A stretch of DNA of 37,021 nt from an uncultured Clostridia bacterium. Its GTDB lineage: Bacteria > Bacillota > Clostridia > TANB77 > CAG-508. Made by a program: the position numbers and the translations under genes. This document shows, in pieces, positions 6,813-14,224 of this stretch. The notes under the pieces are model-generated. The model did no database searches. It saw only the letters and a program-made list of their open reading frames with translations, and was not told where the DNA came from. Numbering within the stretch: position 1 is the first letter of the stretch; every line of letters starts with the position of its first letter. The stretch spans positions 129,137 through 166,157 of the forward strand of contig CAOXTD010000003.1 in assembly GCA_948560265.1 (NCBI GenBank). Reading direction: 5' to 3'.

Positions 6813-9437
6813 TTATCTAGGTTGTTTAATTGCTGCTTGAGCTGCTGCTAATCTTGCGATTGGAACTCTAAATGGTGAGCAAGATACATAAGTTAAACCA
6901 ACATTATGGCAGAATTCAACTGTAGGTGGGTTTCCACCATGCTCTCCACAAATTCCTAAGTGAATATCAGGTCTTGTTGCTTTACCCATATCAACAGCCA
7001 TTTTTACTAATTTTCCAACACCAGTTTGGTCTAATTTAGCAAATGGATCTGATTCATAGATTTTCTTTTCATAGTAAGAACCTAAGAATTTTCCTGCGTC
7101 ATCACGGCTAAATCCAAATGTCATTTGTGTTAAGTCATTTGTACCAAATGAGAAGAATTCAGCTTCTTTAGCGATTTCGTCAGCTGTTAATGCTGCTCTA
7201 GGAATTTCTATCATTGTTCCTACTTCATATTTCATTGTTACGCCAGCATTTGCAATTTCTTCATCTGCTGCTTTTACAATAATATCTTTTACATATTTTA
7301 ATTCTTTTACTTCACCTACTAATGGAATCATAATTTCAGGAACAATATTCATTCCTTCTTTATTTACATTAATAGCTGCTCTAATAATTGCTCTTGTTTG
7401 CATTGCACCAATTTCTGGGTAAGTAACATCTAGACGGCATCCTCTGTGTCCCATCATTGGGTTGAATTCGTGTAAGCTTACTACAACATCTTTTAATTCT
7501 TGGAAAGTCATTCCCATTTCTTTTGCTAGTGCTGTTATTTCTTCGTCTGTATGTGGTAAGAATTCATGTAGTGGTGGATCTAATAGACGGATTGTTACTG
7601 GGTAACCTTTCATTGCTTTGAATAATCCTTCAAAGTCTCCTTGTTGCATTGGAAGAATTTTAGCCAAAGCTTTTTCTCTTTGTTCTGCAGTTTTAGAAAC
7701 AATCATTTCACGAATTGCTGCAATTCTTTCTGGGGCAAAGAACATATGCTCTGTACGGCATAATCCAATACCTTGTGCACCAAAGTTATATGCAACTTCT
7801 GCATCTTTTGGAGTATCAGCATTTGTTCTAACTTCCATTTGACGATATTGGTCAGCCCATCCCATTAATTTTGCAAAATCTCCTGATACAGATGCTTCTA
7901 CTGTATCAATTTTTTCTCCATATACATTTCCTGTTGAACCATCTAATGAAATGTAGTCACCTTCATGATATACATTTCCTTGTGGGTCTCTGAAATTTCC
8001 TTCTTCTTCATTAACAACTAATTCTCCACAACCAGCTACACAGCATGTACCCATACCACGTGCAACTACTGCTGCGTGTGATGTCATACCACCACGAACT
8101 GTTAAAATACCATGGCATACATTCATTCCGTCGATATCTTCTGGAGATGTTTCAAGTCTTACTAAGATTAAGTCTTTTTCACCTTTTTCATGTAATTCAA
8201 CTGCACGATCTGCTGTAAATACAACTTTACCTGTTGCAGCTCCTGGTGAAGCAGCTAGTCCTTTTGCAACTGGCTTAGCAGCTTTTAATTTAGCTTGATC
8301 AAAGTTTGGATGTAGTAATTGGTCTAATTGATTTGGTTCTACTCTTAAAACAGCTTCTTTTTCAGTAATCATTCCTTCATTTACTAATTCTACAGCTATT
8401 CTAAGTGCAGCATTTGCAGTTCTTTTACCATTTCTTGTTTGTAAGAAGAATAGTTTTCCTCTTTCAATGGTAAATTCCATGTCTTGCATATCTCTGTAAT
8501 GATCTTCTAATAAGTTAGCATATTTTACAAAATCAGCATATGCAGCTGCATTTGTTTGCTCTAATGTAGCAATTGGTTGTGGTGTTCTAATACCTGCAAC
8601 AACGTCTTCACCTTGTGCATTCATTAAATATTCACCAAATAAAGCTTTTTCTCCTGTTGCTGGGTTACGTGTGAATGCAACACCAGTTCCACAGTCATCT
8701 CCCATGTTTCCGAAAACCATTTCTTGAACGTTAACGGCTGTTCCCCAACTTCCAGGGATATCATTTAATCTTCTATATGTGATAGCTCTTGGGTTATTCC
8801 ATGAACGGAATACTGCCTTTACAGCTTCTTTTAATTGTTCTGTTGGATTACTTGGAAATTCACTTCCATGTTCTTTTAAGTAGATTCCTTTGAAGATTGC
8901 TACTAATTCTTTTAAATCTGCTGCTGTTAATTCTGTATCTTGTTTTACGCCTCTTTTTTCTTTCATAGCGTCGATTTCTTTTTCAAATAGTGGCTTTGGT
9001 ATTTCCATAACAACATCACTAAACATTTGAATAAATCTTCTGTAACTATCATAAGCAAATCTTTCATTTTTTTGTGCCATGCTTGCTGCAACTTCTTCAT
9101 TTAAACCTAAGTTTAAGATAGTATCCATCATACCTGGCATTGAAGCTCTTGCTCCTGAACGTACTGATACTAATAATGGGTTTTCTACATCTCCGAATTT
9201 TTTACCTGTAATCTCTTCTAATTTTGAAAGAGCTGCAAAAATTTCATCTTCGATTTCTTTTGCAATTTTTTCTCCATCTTCGTAATATCTTGTGCAAGCC
9301 TCTGTTGTTACTGTAAAACCTTGTGGAATTGGTAAACCTAAGTTAGTCATTTCTGCAAGGTTTGCTCCTTTTCCTCCTAAAAGTTCACGCATGTTTGCGT
9401 TTCCTTCTTTGAATAAGTAAACATACTTTTGACTCAT
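6813..9437 (-). CDS. ppdK: Pyruvate, phosphate dikinase
   Basis: An 874-residue full-length PPDK, which interconverts ATP, phosphate and pyruvate with AMP, pyrophosphate and phosphoenolpyruvate. Domains in order: an N-terminal ATP-grasp nucleotide-binding domain starting near GGKGANLAEMTNLGLPIPQG, a central phosphohistidine domain with the catalytic His in GGMTSHAAVVARG (about residue 453), and a C-terminal PEP/pyruvate-binding barrel with FGTNDLTQ and the catalytic Cys in GICGEHGG (about residue 835). In anaerobic Firmicutes this enzyme often works in pyrophosphate-linked glycolysis or in gluconeogenesis. The start is backed by an AAAGGAGG 8 bases upstream. It is a single-gene unit. Codon choice is close to that expected for a highly expressed gene. 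Confidence 0.98.
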   Translation of the reverse strand: MSQKYVYLFKEGNANMRELLGGKGANLAEMTNLGLPIPQGFTVTTEACTRYYEDGEKIAKEIEDEIFAALSKLEEITGKKFGDVENPLLVSVRSGARASMPGMMDTILNLGLNEEVAASMAQKNERFAYDSYRRFIQMFSDVVMEIPKPLFEKEIDAMKEKRGVKQDTELTAADLKELVAIFKGIYLKEHGSEFPSNPTEQLKEAVKAVFRSWNNPRAITYRRLNDIPGSWGTAVNVQEMVFGNMGDDCGTGVAFTRNPATGEKALFGEYLMNAQGEDVVAGIRTPQPIATLEQTNAAAYADFVKYANLLEDHYRDMQDMEFTIERGKLFFLQTRNGKRTANAALRIAVELVNEGMITEKEAVLRVEPNQLDQLLHPNFDQAKLKAAKPVAKGLAASPGAATGKVVFTADRAVELHEKGEKDLILVRLETSPEDIDGMNVCHGILTVRGGMTSHAAVVARGMGTCCVAGCGELVVNEEEGNFRDPQGNVYHEGDYISLDGSTGNVYGEKIDTVEASVSGDFAKLMGWADQYRQMEVRTNADTPKDAEVAYNFGAQGIGLCRTEHMFFAPERIAAIREMIVSKTAEQREKALAKILPMQQGDFEGLFKAMKGYPVTIRLLDPPLHEFLPHTDEEITALAKEMGMTFQELKDVVVSLHEFNPMMGHRGCRLDVTYPEIGAMQTRAIIRAAINVNKEGMNIVPEIMIPLVGEVKELKYVKDIIVKAADEEIANAGVTMKYEVGTMIEIPRAALTADEIAKEAEFFSFGTNDLTQMTFGFSRDDAGKFLGSYYEKKIYESDPFAKLDQTGVGKLVKMAVDMGKATRPDIHLGICGEHGGNPPTVEFCHNVGLTYVSCSPFRVPIARLAAAQAAIKQPR

Positions 9438-9524
9438 AAAGAACCTCCTTTAAAATTGTTTATATTATTTAATAATAATATACCTTTTTAGTTGCTAGGA
9501 CTAGTTTACCCTAGAACTTTCCTT

Positions 9525-9553
9525 ATTATATCTATAAACCCCAAAAAAGTAAA
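9525..9553 (-). promoter_or_regulatory. Probable ppdK promoter
   Basis: A perfect TATAAT (9525-9530) lies 17 bases from a weaker TTTACT (9548-9553) on the minus strand, which gives a leader of about 85 bases for ppdK. Confidence 0.5.
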
Positions 9554-9568
9554 GTATTTTTCAAAAAA

Positions 9569-11626
9569 CTATTTACTATGTTTTCCTCTTTTAGTATTAT
9601 CTTTTACTCTTTTTTCTTTATGGCTTGTTACCTTCTTTTTATTTGGAGACTTCTTTCTTTTTTCTCTTGGTGCTTCTAAAATCTCATCTTCGAATAGTAA
9701 TCTCACCTTTTGCTCCATTTTATTTGATCTATCAAAAATCAAAGTAACTTCTTTTTCAAAGTCTGGAATTCCTTGTTCTTGTACTTGTTTTTGAATCTGT
9801 TCTTTCAAGTCTAGATTTAATAAAAAGTCATCTTCCTCCTTATCCCACTGTCTTTCTCCTGGTTGTTCTTTTGGTATTACTAATTCCATGTCATTTTCTT
9901 GTATTGTTACATTTCTTTCTGTTTCTTCTGATATCTCTTCTAATTCTGGACCTTTTGTTGCTAATACTGGTTCATCTTTATAAATTCTTAATTTCACTAA
10001 CAAAGGATATATTTTTGTGCCAAATGGTATCATTAAAATGTCCTCTTTTTTTAGTATTTTTCCTAAAAACAATGCTAGTACATAAATAACTCCACCACAA
10101 ATAATAGAGATAATAGTGCTCATTGAATTTCCTACTACTGTATTTAGCCCTTTATTAATAAAATAAACTACTCCTCCCATCAAAACTCCTGCTGCTATTG
10201 GGCTTGCAATCATTCTACCAAATTCAAAATTTAATTTTAAGTTCTTATGAAGTGCAATAATACAAATTAAAAATACAAATCCCTGTGCTACAATAGAACT
10301 AATACCAGAACCATTAATTCCAATAGAAGGATTACTAATTAACGTAATATTCAATCCTACTTTCATAAATACAGAAAGCACGATTGCAATTGCTGGTATA
10401 TAACTTTTATTCACTCCATACAATCCACCATTAATCGTTTGATTAAGCGCCACAAATATCATAGAAATAGAACACAAAATAAGCACACTTGCCCCATCTG
10501 ATGCTATCGGATAAATTAAGTTTAAAATTGGTTGAGCTAAGCTAATAAATCCACAAGCACAAGGAATAATGATTAGTATAGATGCAAATAGCGAAAAAGT
10601 CATTCTTTTAGAAGCTGTTTCATAATCTCTTTTAGCAATAGATGTAGATATGACTGGTACCAAAGCAGTTGAGAATGCAATGTTTACTGCAATTGGTAAA
10701 GCTGTTAGGGTATCCACTTTTGACAATATTCCTGTCATGCTCATAGCAAAAGCTTCTAGTTCTTCCTTAATTGGATAAGTACTAGCAAATGCACTTTGAA
10801 TACATCTGCTAACTGTTGTGCTATCAATTAATGGACTAATGATAGAAATAACAGAACTAAAAGTTATTGGAATAGACATAATTAAAATTGTTTTTAATAA
10901 TTGCCCTGTTGTCTTATGCGCCTCTGGTGAAATTTGTTTTTTCTTTACTTTAATTTTCTTTCTTTTATAATAAGCAATTAAGTAAACAAATGTCAGTACA
11001 ATAGCACAAGTGGTTGATAAGTTACCACCTGCTGCCATAATATATGGTTCTTTTCCTATTAATGCATATACAAAAGTAATAGATAACACACAATTTAAAA
11101 ACTGTTCTAGAATTTGAGAATAACTTGTTGGTTTCATATCATTTAGTCCTGCAAAATATCCTCTAAAAACTGCTGATGTTGCAACAAATACAACAGCTGG
11201 TGCTAATACTTGCATTACATATTTTGTATCTGGTACATTAAATACTACTTTTGCAATTGTTTCTGCTCCAAAGAATAAAATAACGGAAAGTATAAGTCCT
11301 ACAATCGTAAAGAAAGTCATAGAAATTTTGAAAATACGCTGTGCTCCTTTATTATCTCCTATGGCTACTCTTTCTGAAACTAATTTAGAAATAACATTTG
11401 GAATTCCTATAGAAGATAAAGCTAGTAATAAAGAGTAAACTTGGTATCCAGCAGAATAGTAACCAAGCCCTGTATCTCCAAATCCTTCAAAATTGGTAAT
11501 GACTAATTTATATATAAATCCTAATATTTTTACCATAATTTGTGAAAACATCAAAACTAGGACATTCTTCATAAAGGATGCCCCTTTTTTCTTTTTTACA
11601 TTGGTATCTTTTGTTCTTCTTGCCAT
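9569..11626 (-). CDS. SpoVB/MurJ-like polysaccharide flippase with long charged tail
   Basis: A 685-residue membrane protein of the MOP superfamily, polysaccharide-transport/SpoVB group. The first about 540 residues hold roughly 14 hydrophobic helices. The start (LGFIYKLVITNFEGFGDTGLGYYSAGYQVYS) is typical of SpoVB-like proteins, which flip lipid-linked peptidoglycan precursors (in spore cortex or cell-wall synthesis) or other lipid-linked sugars. Residues from about 540 on are a hydrophilic tail rich in Glu and Lys that ends in a very basic KKKVTSHKEKRVKDNTKRGK stretch. Ordinary family members end near 520-550 residues, so the tail is an extra. The N-terminus is also basic (MARRTKDTNVKKKKG). 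A weak AGAGG precedes the ATG. No clear terminator follows the stop. Confidence 0.88.
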   Translation of the reverse strand: MARRTKDTNVKKKKGASFMKNVLVLMFSQIMVKILGFIYKLVITNFEGFGDTGLGYYSAGYQVYSLLLALSSIGIPNVISKLVSERVAIGDNKGAQRIFKISMTFFTIVGLILSVILFFGAETIAKVVFNVPDTKYVMQVLAPAVVFVATSAVFRGYFAGLNDMKPTSYSQILEQFLNCVLSITFVYALIGKEPYIMAAGGNLSTTCAIVLTFVYLIAYYKRKKIKVKKKQISPEAHKTTGQLLKTILIMSIPITFSSVISIISPLIDSTTVSRCIQSAFASTYPIKEELEAFAMSMTGILSKVDTLTALPIAVNIAFSTALVPVISTSIAKRDYETASKRMTFSLFASILIIIPCACGFISLAQPILNLIYPIASDGASVLILCSISMIFVALNQTINGGLYGVNKSYIPAIAIVLSVFMKVGLNITLISNPSIGINGSGISSIVAQGFVFLICIIALHKNLKLNFEFGRMIASPIAAGVLMGGVVYFINKGLNTVVGNSMSTIISIICGGVIYVLALFLGKILKKEDILMIPFGTKIYPLLVKLRIYKDEPVLATKGPELEEISEETERNVTIQENDMELVIPKEQPGERQWDKEEDDFLLNLDLKEQIQKQVQEQGIPDFEKEVTLIFDRSNKMEQKVRLLFEDEILEAPREKRKKSPNKKKVTSHKEKRVKDNTKRGKHSK

Positions 11627-11661
11627 TTACAGCCTCTTTTCATTTTGATGATACTACTAAA

Positions 11662-11699
11662 AAATAGTATATAATCATTGCTAAGATTATATACTATTT
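11662..11699 (-). terminator. Terminator of glyS
   Basis: A perfect 15-bp inverted repeat (AAATAGTATATAATC and its complement) with an 8-base loop lies 34 bases after the glyS stop and is followed by a run of T on the minus strand. The stem is AT-only but long. Confidence 0.75.
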
Positions 11700-11733
11700 C
11701 TATTTTATTTTTCAACCCTTTATTTAAGTTCTA

Positions 11734-13122
11734 TTAAAATTTCATTTTTTCTGAAATCCAAGCTTCTAATTCATCAATTTTTACTCTTACTTGTTCCATA
11801 GTATCTCTATCACGAATGGTTACTGTTTCATCTTCTAAAGTGTCAAAATCAATCGTTACACAATATGGTGTACCAATTTCATCTTCTCTTCTATAACGTT
11901 TACCTATGCTTCCTGCTTCGTCATAATCACATGTGAATTTTTCAGATAGTTTGCTATATACTTCTTCTGCTTTCTTACTCAATTTCTTAGAAAGTGGAAG
12001 CACTGCAACTTTGTATGGTGCTAATGCTGGGTGTAAATGTAATACAGTTCTTGTATCTCCTTCCGCAATCTCTTGTTCTTCATAGCTATTGCACATCATA
12101 GCTAAAAAGATTCTGTCTACACCAACTGCTGGTTCTATACAATATGGCACATATCTTTCTCCTGTTTCTGAATCTAAATATGTTAAATCTTGTTTTGAAG
12201 CTTCCATATGTCTTGATAAATCATAATCTGTTCTATCTGCGATTCCCCAAAGTTCTCCCCAACCAAATGGGAATAAGAATTCAATATCAGTAGTTCCTTT
12301 ACTATAGAAAGATAATTCCTCTTTTGTATGCTCTCTTAATCTTAGATTTTCTGGTTTGATCCCTAAGCTAACAAGCCATTCTTTACAGAAGTTCTTCCAA
12401 TATTCATACCATTCTAAATCTGTACCTGGTTTGCAAAAGAATTCTAATTCCATTTGTTCAAATTCTCTAGTTCTAAAAATAAAGTTTCCTGGTGTAATCT
12501 CATTTCTAAAAGAACGTCCCATTTGACCAATTCCCATTGGCATCTTACTTCTAGTTGTTCTTAATACATTTTTAAAATCCACAAACATTCCTTGTGCAGT
12601 TTCTGGTCTTAAGTATACTGTAGAAGTAGCATCTTCTGTCACTCCCATAAAAGTTTTAAACATTAAATTGAATTTTCTAATATCTGTAAAATCCAATTTA
12701 CCACAATTAGGGCACACTATATTATTTTCTTTAATATACTCTACTAATTGTTCATTCGTCCAACCGTCTAATCCAGAAATATCTTTTCCATTTTGAAATC
12801 CCCATTCTTCAATTAGTTTGTCTGCTCTATGTCTTGTCTTACAAGATTTGCAATCAATAAGAGGGTCCGAAAAACCTCCTACATGCCCTGTTGTTACCCA
12901 AACTTGTGGATTCATCATAATAGCGGCATCTATTCCTACATTATACTTATTTTGTGTAATAAACTTTTTCCACCATGCATCTTTAATGTTCTTTTTTAGT
13001 TCAGCTCCAATTGGTCCATAATCCCAAGAATTTGCTAGACCTCCATAAATCTCTGAACCAGGATATACAAATCCTCTGTTTTTGCATAAATTAACTAGTT
13101 TTTCCATTGTTAAATCTGCCAT
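11734..13122 (-). CDS. glyS: Glycyl-tRNA synthetase, alpha2 dimer type
   Basis: A 462-residue class II aminoacyl-tRNA synthetase that charges tRNA-Gly, of the single-chain homodimeric kind also called GlyQS. It shows the family start GLANSWDYGPIGAELKKNIK, motif 2 around GRSFRNEITPGNFIFRTREFE, the RPETAQGMFVDF element and the C-terminal anticodon-binding domain (VAVLPLSKK... to the end). Two Cys pairs (CKSC in DCKSCKTRHRADK and CPNC in VCPNCGKLDF) form a zinc site typical of this type. It lies alone under control of a T-box leader immediately upstream, so expression should rise when uncharged tRNA-Gly accumulates. The ATG has an AAGGAGG ribosome binding site. Confidence 0.97.
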   Translation of the reverse strand: MADLTMEKLVNLCKNRGFVYPGSEIYGGLANSWDYGPIGAELKKNIKDAWWKKFITQNKYNVGIDAAIMMNPQVWVTTGHVGGFSDPLIDCKSCKTRHRADKLIEEWGFQNGKDISGLDGWTNEQLVEYIKENNIVCPNCGKLDFTDIRKFNLMFKTFMGVTEDATSTVYLRPETAQGMFVDFKNVLRTTRSKMPMGIGQMGRSFRNEITPGNFIFRTREFEQMELEFFCKPGTDLEWYEYWKNFCKEWLVSLGIKPENLRLREHTKEELSFYSKGTTDIEFLFPFGWGELWGIADRTDYDLSRHMEASKQDLTYLDSETGERYVPYCIEPAVGVDRIFLAMMCNSYEEQEIAEGDTRTVLHLHPALAPYKVAVLPLSKKLSKKAEEVYSKLSEKFTCDYDEAGSIGKRYRREDEIGTPYCVTIDFDTLEDETVTIRDRDTMEQVRVKIDELEAWISEKMKF

Positions 13123-13157
13123 AAAAATTCCTCCTTTTTATTGATATGCTAGAAACT

Positions 13158-13368
13158 AAAAAATCGTCTCTAGCTTTTCTCATAAGCTAGGGACGAAAGT
13201 ATATCTTTCCGCGGTTCCACCCTATTTGATTAACAATTTTGTTAATCCTCTTTCTCTTCTCATGCTCCAAAGTTCCCCATTTGGCAATTAAGATTGGCTT
13301 TCACCTATTCCAATTCTCTTATACTTAATTAATCCAAATTTTTTCTTTTTCATCGCAATTTTTAATTC
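13158..13368 (-). promoter_or_regulatory. T-box leader (glycine) controlling glyS
   Basis: The T-box sequence AGGGTGGAACCGCG is present at 13210-13223 on the minus strand, 87 bases before glyS. It is followed by an intrinsic terminator (12-bp stem CGTCCCTAGCTT with AAGCTAGAGACG, 13165-13195, then a T-run). Upstream, a Stem I-like region with AGAGAATTGG and GGTGAAAGCCAATC elements matches T-box distal-loop patterns. A GGA triplet at 13266-13268 is a plausible glycine specifier. Known mechanism: uncharged tRNA-Gly pairs with the specifier and the antiterminator bulge and lets transcription proceed into glyS. The specifier choice is my inference; the T-box and terminator are read directly. Confidence 0.95.
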
Positions 13369-13374
13369 TTTATT

Positions 13375-13403
13375 ATTTTACTCTCCTTTTTGCATTTTGT
13401 CAA
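13375..13403 (-). promoter_or_regulatory. Promoter of the T-box/glyS transcript
   Basis: Minus-strand TTGACA (13398-13403), a 17-base spacer and TAAAAT (13375-13380). A perfect DnaA box lies 12 bases upstream of the -35. Confidence 0.9.
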
Positions 13404-13414
13404 CCATTTATTAA

Positions 13415-13737
13415 TTATCCACAGGTTTGTTGTTTTATCCTCAGTTTTTCCCTTGATTTTGTGAATTCATGCTTTTGGGGAATATTTCTTTCGTAATATT
13501 TTTGTAATATTTTCATCATATTTTATTCACAAAAGCCTCATTTTTGTTACAAATTTCTTTTTTATTCGACACTTTTTACTGTTTTTATTTCATTTTCGTT
13601 ACAAAAACATTACATTTTGGCAATATGTGTTACATAATTGTTACATGGAGTTTACAAAAACAATCTGTGTATATCCTGTGGAAATTGTGGATAACTTTGT
13701 GAACAACTGTAATATAAAGCACTTTTTCTGTGGATAA
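13415..13737. other. Cluster of DnaA boxes with spaced NTTACA repeats
   Basis: This intergenic region (13404-13851) has no gene that I can support. It contains the perfect DnaA box TTATCCACA at 13415-13423 (plus) and twice on the minus strand (13686-13694, 13729-13737). A TTATTCACA box lies at 13523-13531. Single-mismatch boxes lie at 13435-13443, 13666-13674 and 13698-13706. Between them, hexamers NTTACA start at 13546, 13598, 13609, 13629, 13640 and 13651, the last five at steps of 11, 20, 11 and 11 bases. The whole stretch is very AT-rich. A DnaA-binding locus is well supported by the boxes. Whether it acts as an origin, a titration site or a regulator of glyS is open. Confidence 0.75.
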
Positions 13738-13851
13738 CTTTTCGCAATTATTTTCTATTTTTTATGGAAACACATTATTTTATATATCTAAAAATTTTGT
13801 TATAAAAAAAGACTATTTTCAGATAAGAAAATTGTCCTTTTTTATAAAATT

Positions 13852-14139
13852 CTATAATACAAAAGTTGCTATTACAATTAAAATTTCACAAATTAGAATA
13901 ACTGGAAATCCTATCACAAACTTTGCTTTTTGTGTTTTATGATGAAAAACATACATACCAACAATTCCACCAATTCCACCTCCTAGTAGCACAAAGAGCA
14001 ATAAAGTATTCTCTGGTATTCTCCATCTTCCTTTTTTAGCCTTTCTTTTATCTAACCACATTACTAAAAAAGTAATTAAATTAATTACTACTAAATATAT
14101 GATAATATTTTGTATTGTAAAAATCTCTTCTAACTTCAT
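13852..14139 (-). CDS. DUF1294 family small membrane protein
   Basis: A 95-residue protein with three hydrophobic segments (about residues 10-28, 45-63 and 73-95). Its core matches the DUF1294 pattern: a DKRKAKKGRWRIPE loop, then LLGGGIGGIVGMYVFHHKT and a KF-x-x-G-x-P turn. The family is widespread in bacteria and its function is unknown. It lies 85 bases downstream of polC on the same strand, separated by a repeat element, so it may be transcribed with polC. Its own ribosome binding site (GAGGAGAG region) is good. Confidence 0.85.
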   Translation of the reverse strand: MKLEEIFTIQNIIIYLVVINLITFLVMWLDKRKAKKGRWRIPENTLLLFVLLGGGIGGIVGMYVFHHKTQKAKFVIGFPVILICEILIVIATFVL

Positions 14140-14169
14140 TTTTTATTCTCTCCTCTTTTTCCAAGGTCT

Positions 14170-14219
14170 GTCCCCAACCTGACAACTTTGCCAGAAAAAG
14201 GAACGTCCCCAACCTGACA
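14170..14219. repeat. Direct repeat pair, REP-like element after polC
   Basis: The 15-base word GTCCCCAACCTGACA occurs at 14170-14184 and again at 14205-14219, 20 bases apart, in the polC-DUF1294 gap. Between them lies CCAGAAAAAGGAAC. Its G+C content and wording stand out from the AT-rich background. Similar GGGGAC-containing words recur as small dispersed repeats near IS200-like REP transposases in Firmicutes, from general knowledge. No transposase is present here. Confidence 0.7.
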
Positions 14220-14224
14220 CGACA

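Noticed and set aside
11662..11700. Promoter for the SpoVB-like gene with TATAAT inside the palindrome
   Set aside because: The TATAAT is part of a perfect 15-bp inverted repeat with a T-run that is best read as the glyS terminator. A TTGAAA stands upstream, so weak dual use is possible but not supported.
13404..13780. Chromosome origin (oriC)
   Set aside because: DnaA boxes and AT-rich DNA fit, but dnaA/dnaN/rpmH are absent and genes on both sides run in the same direction for many kb. I report it as a DnaA-binding cluster and leave origin function open.
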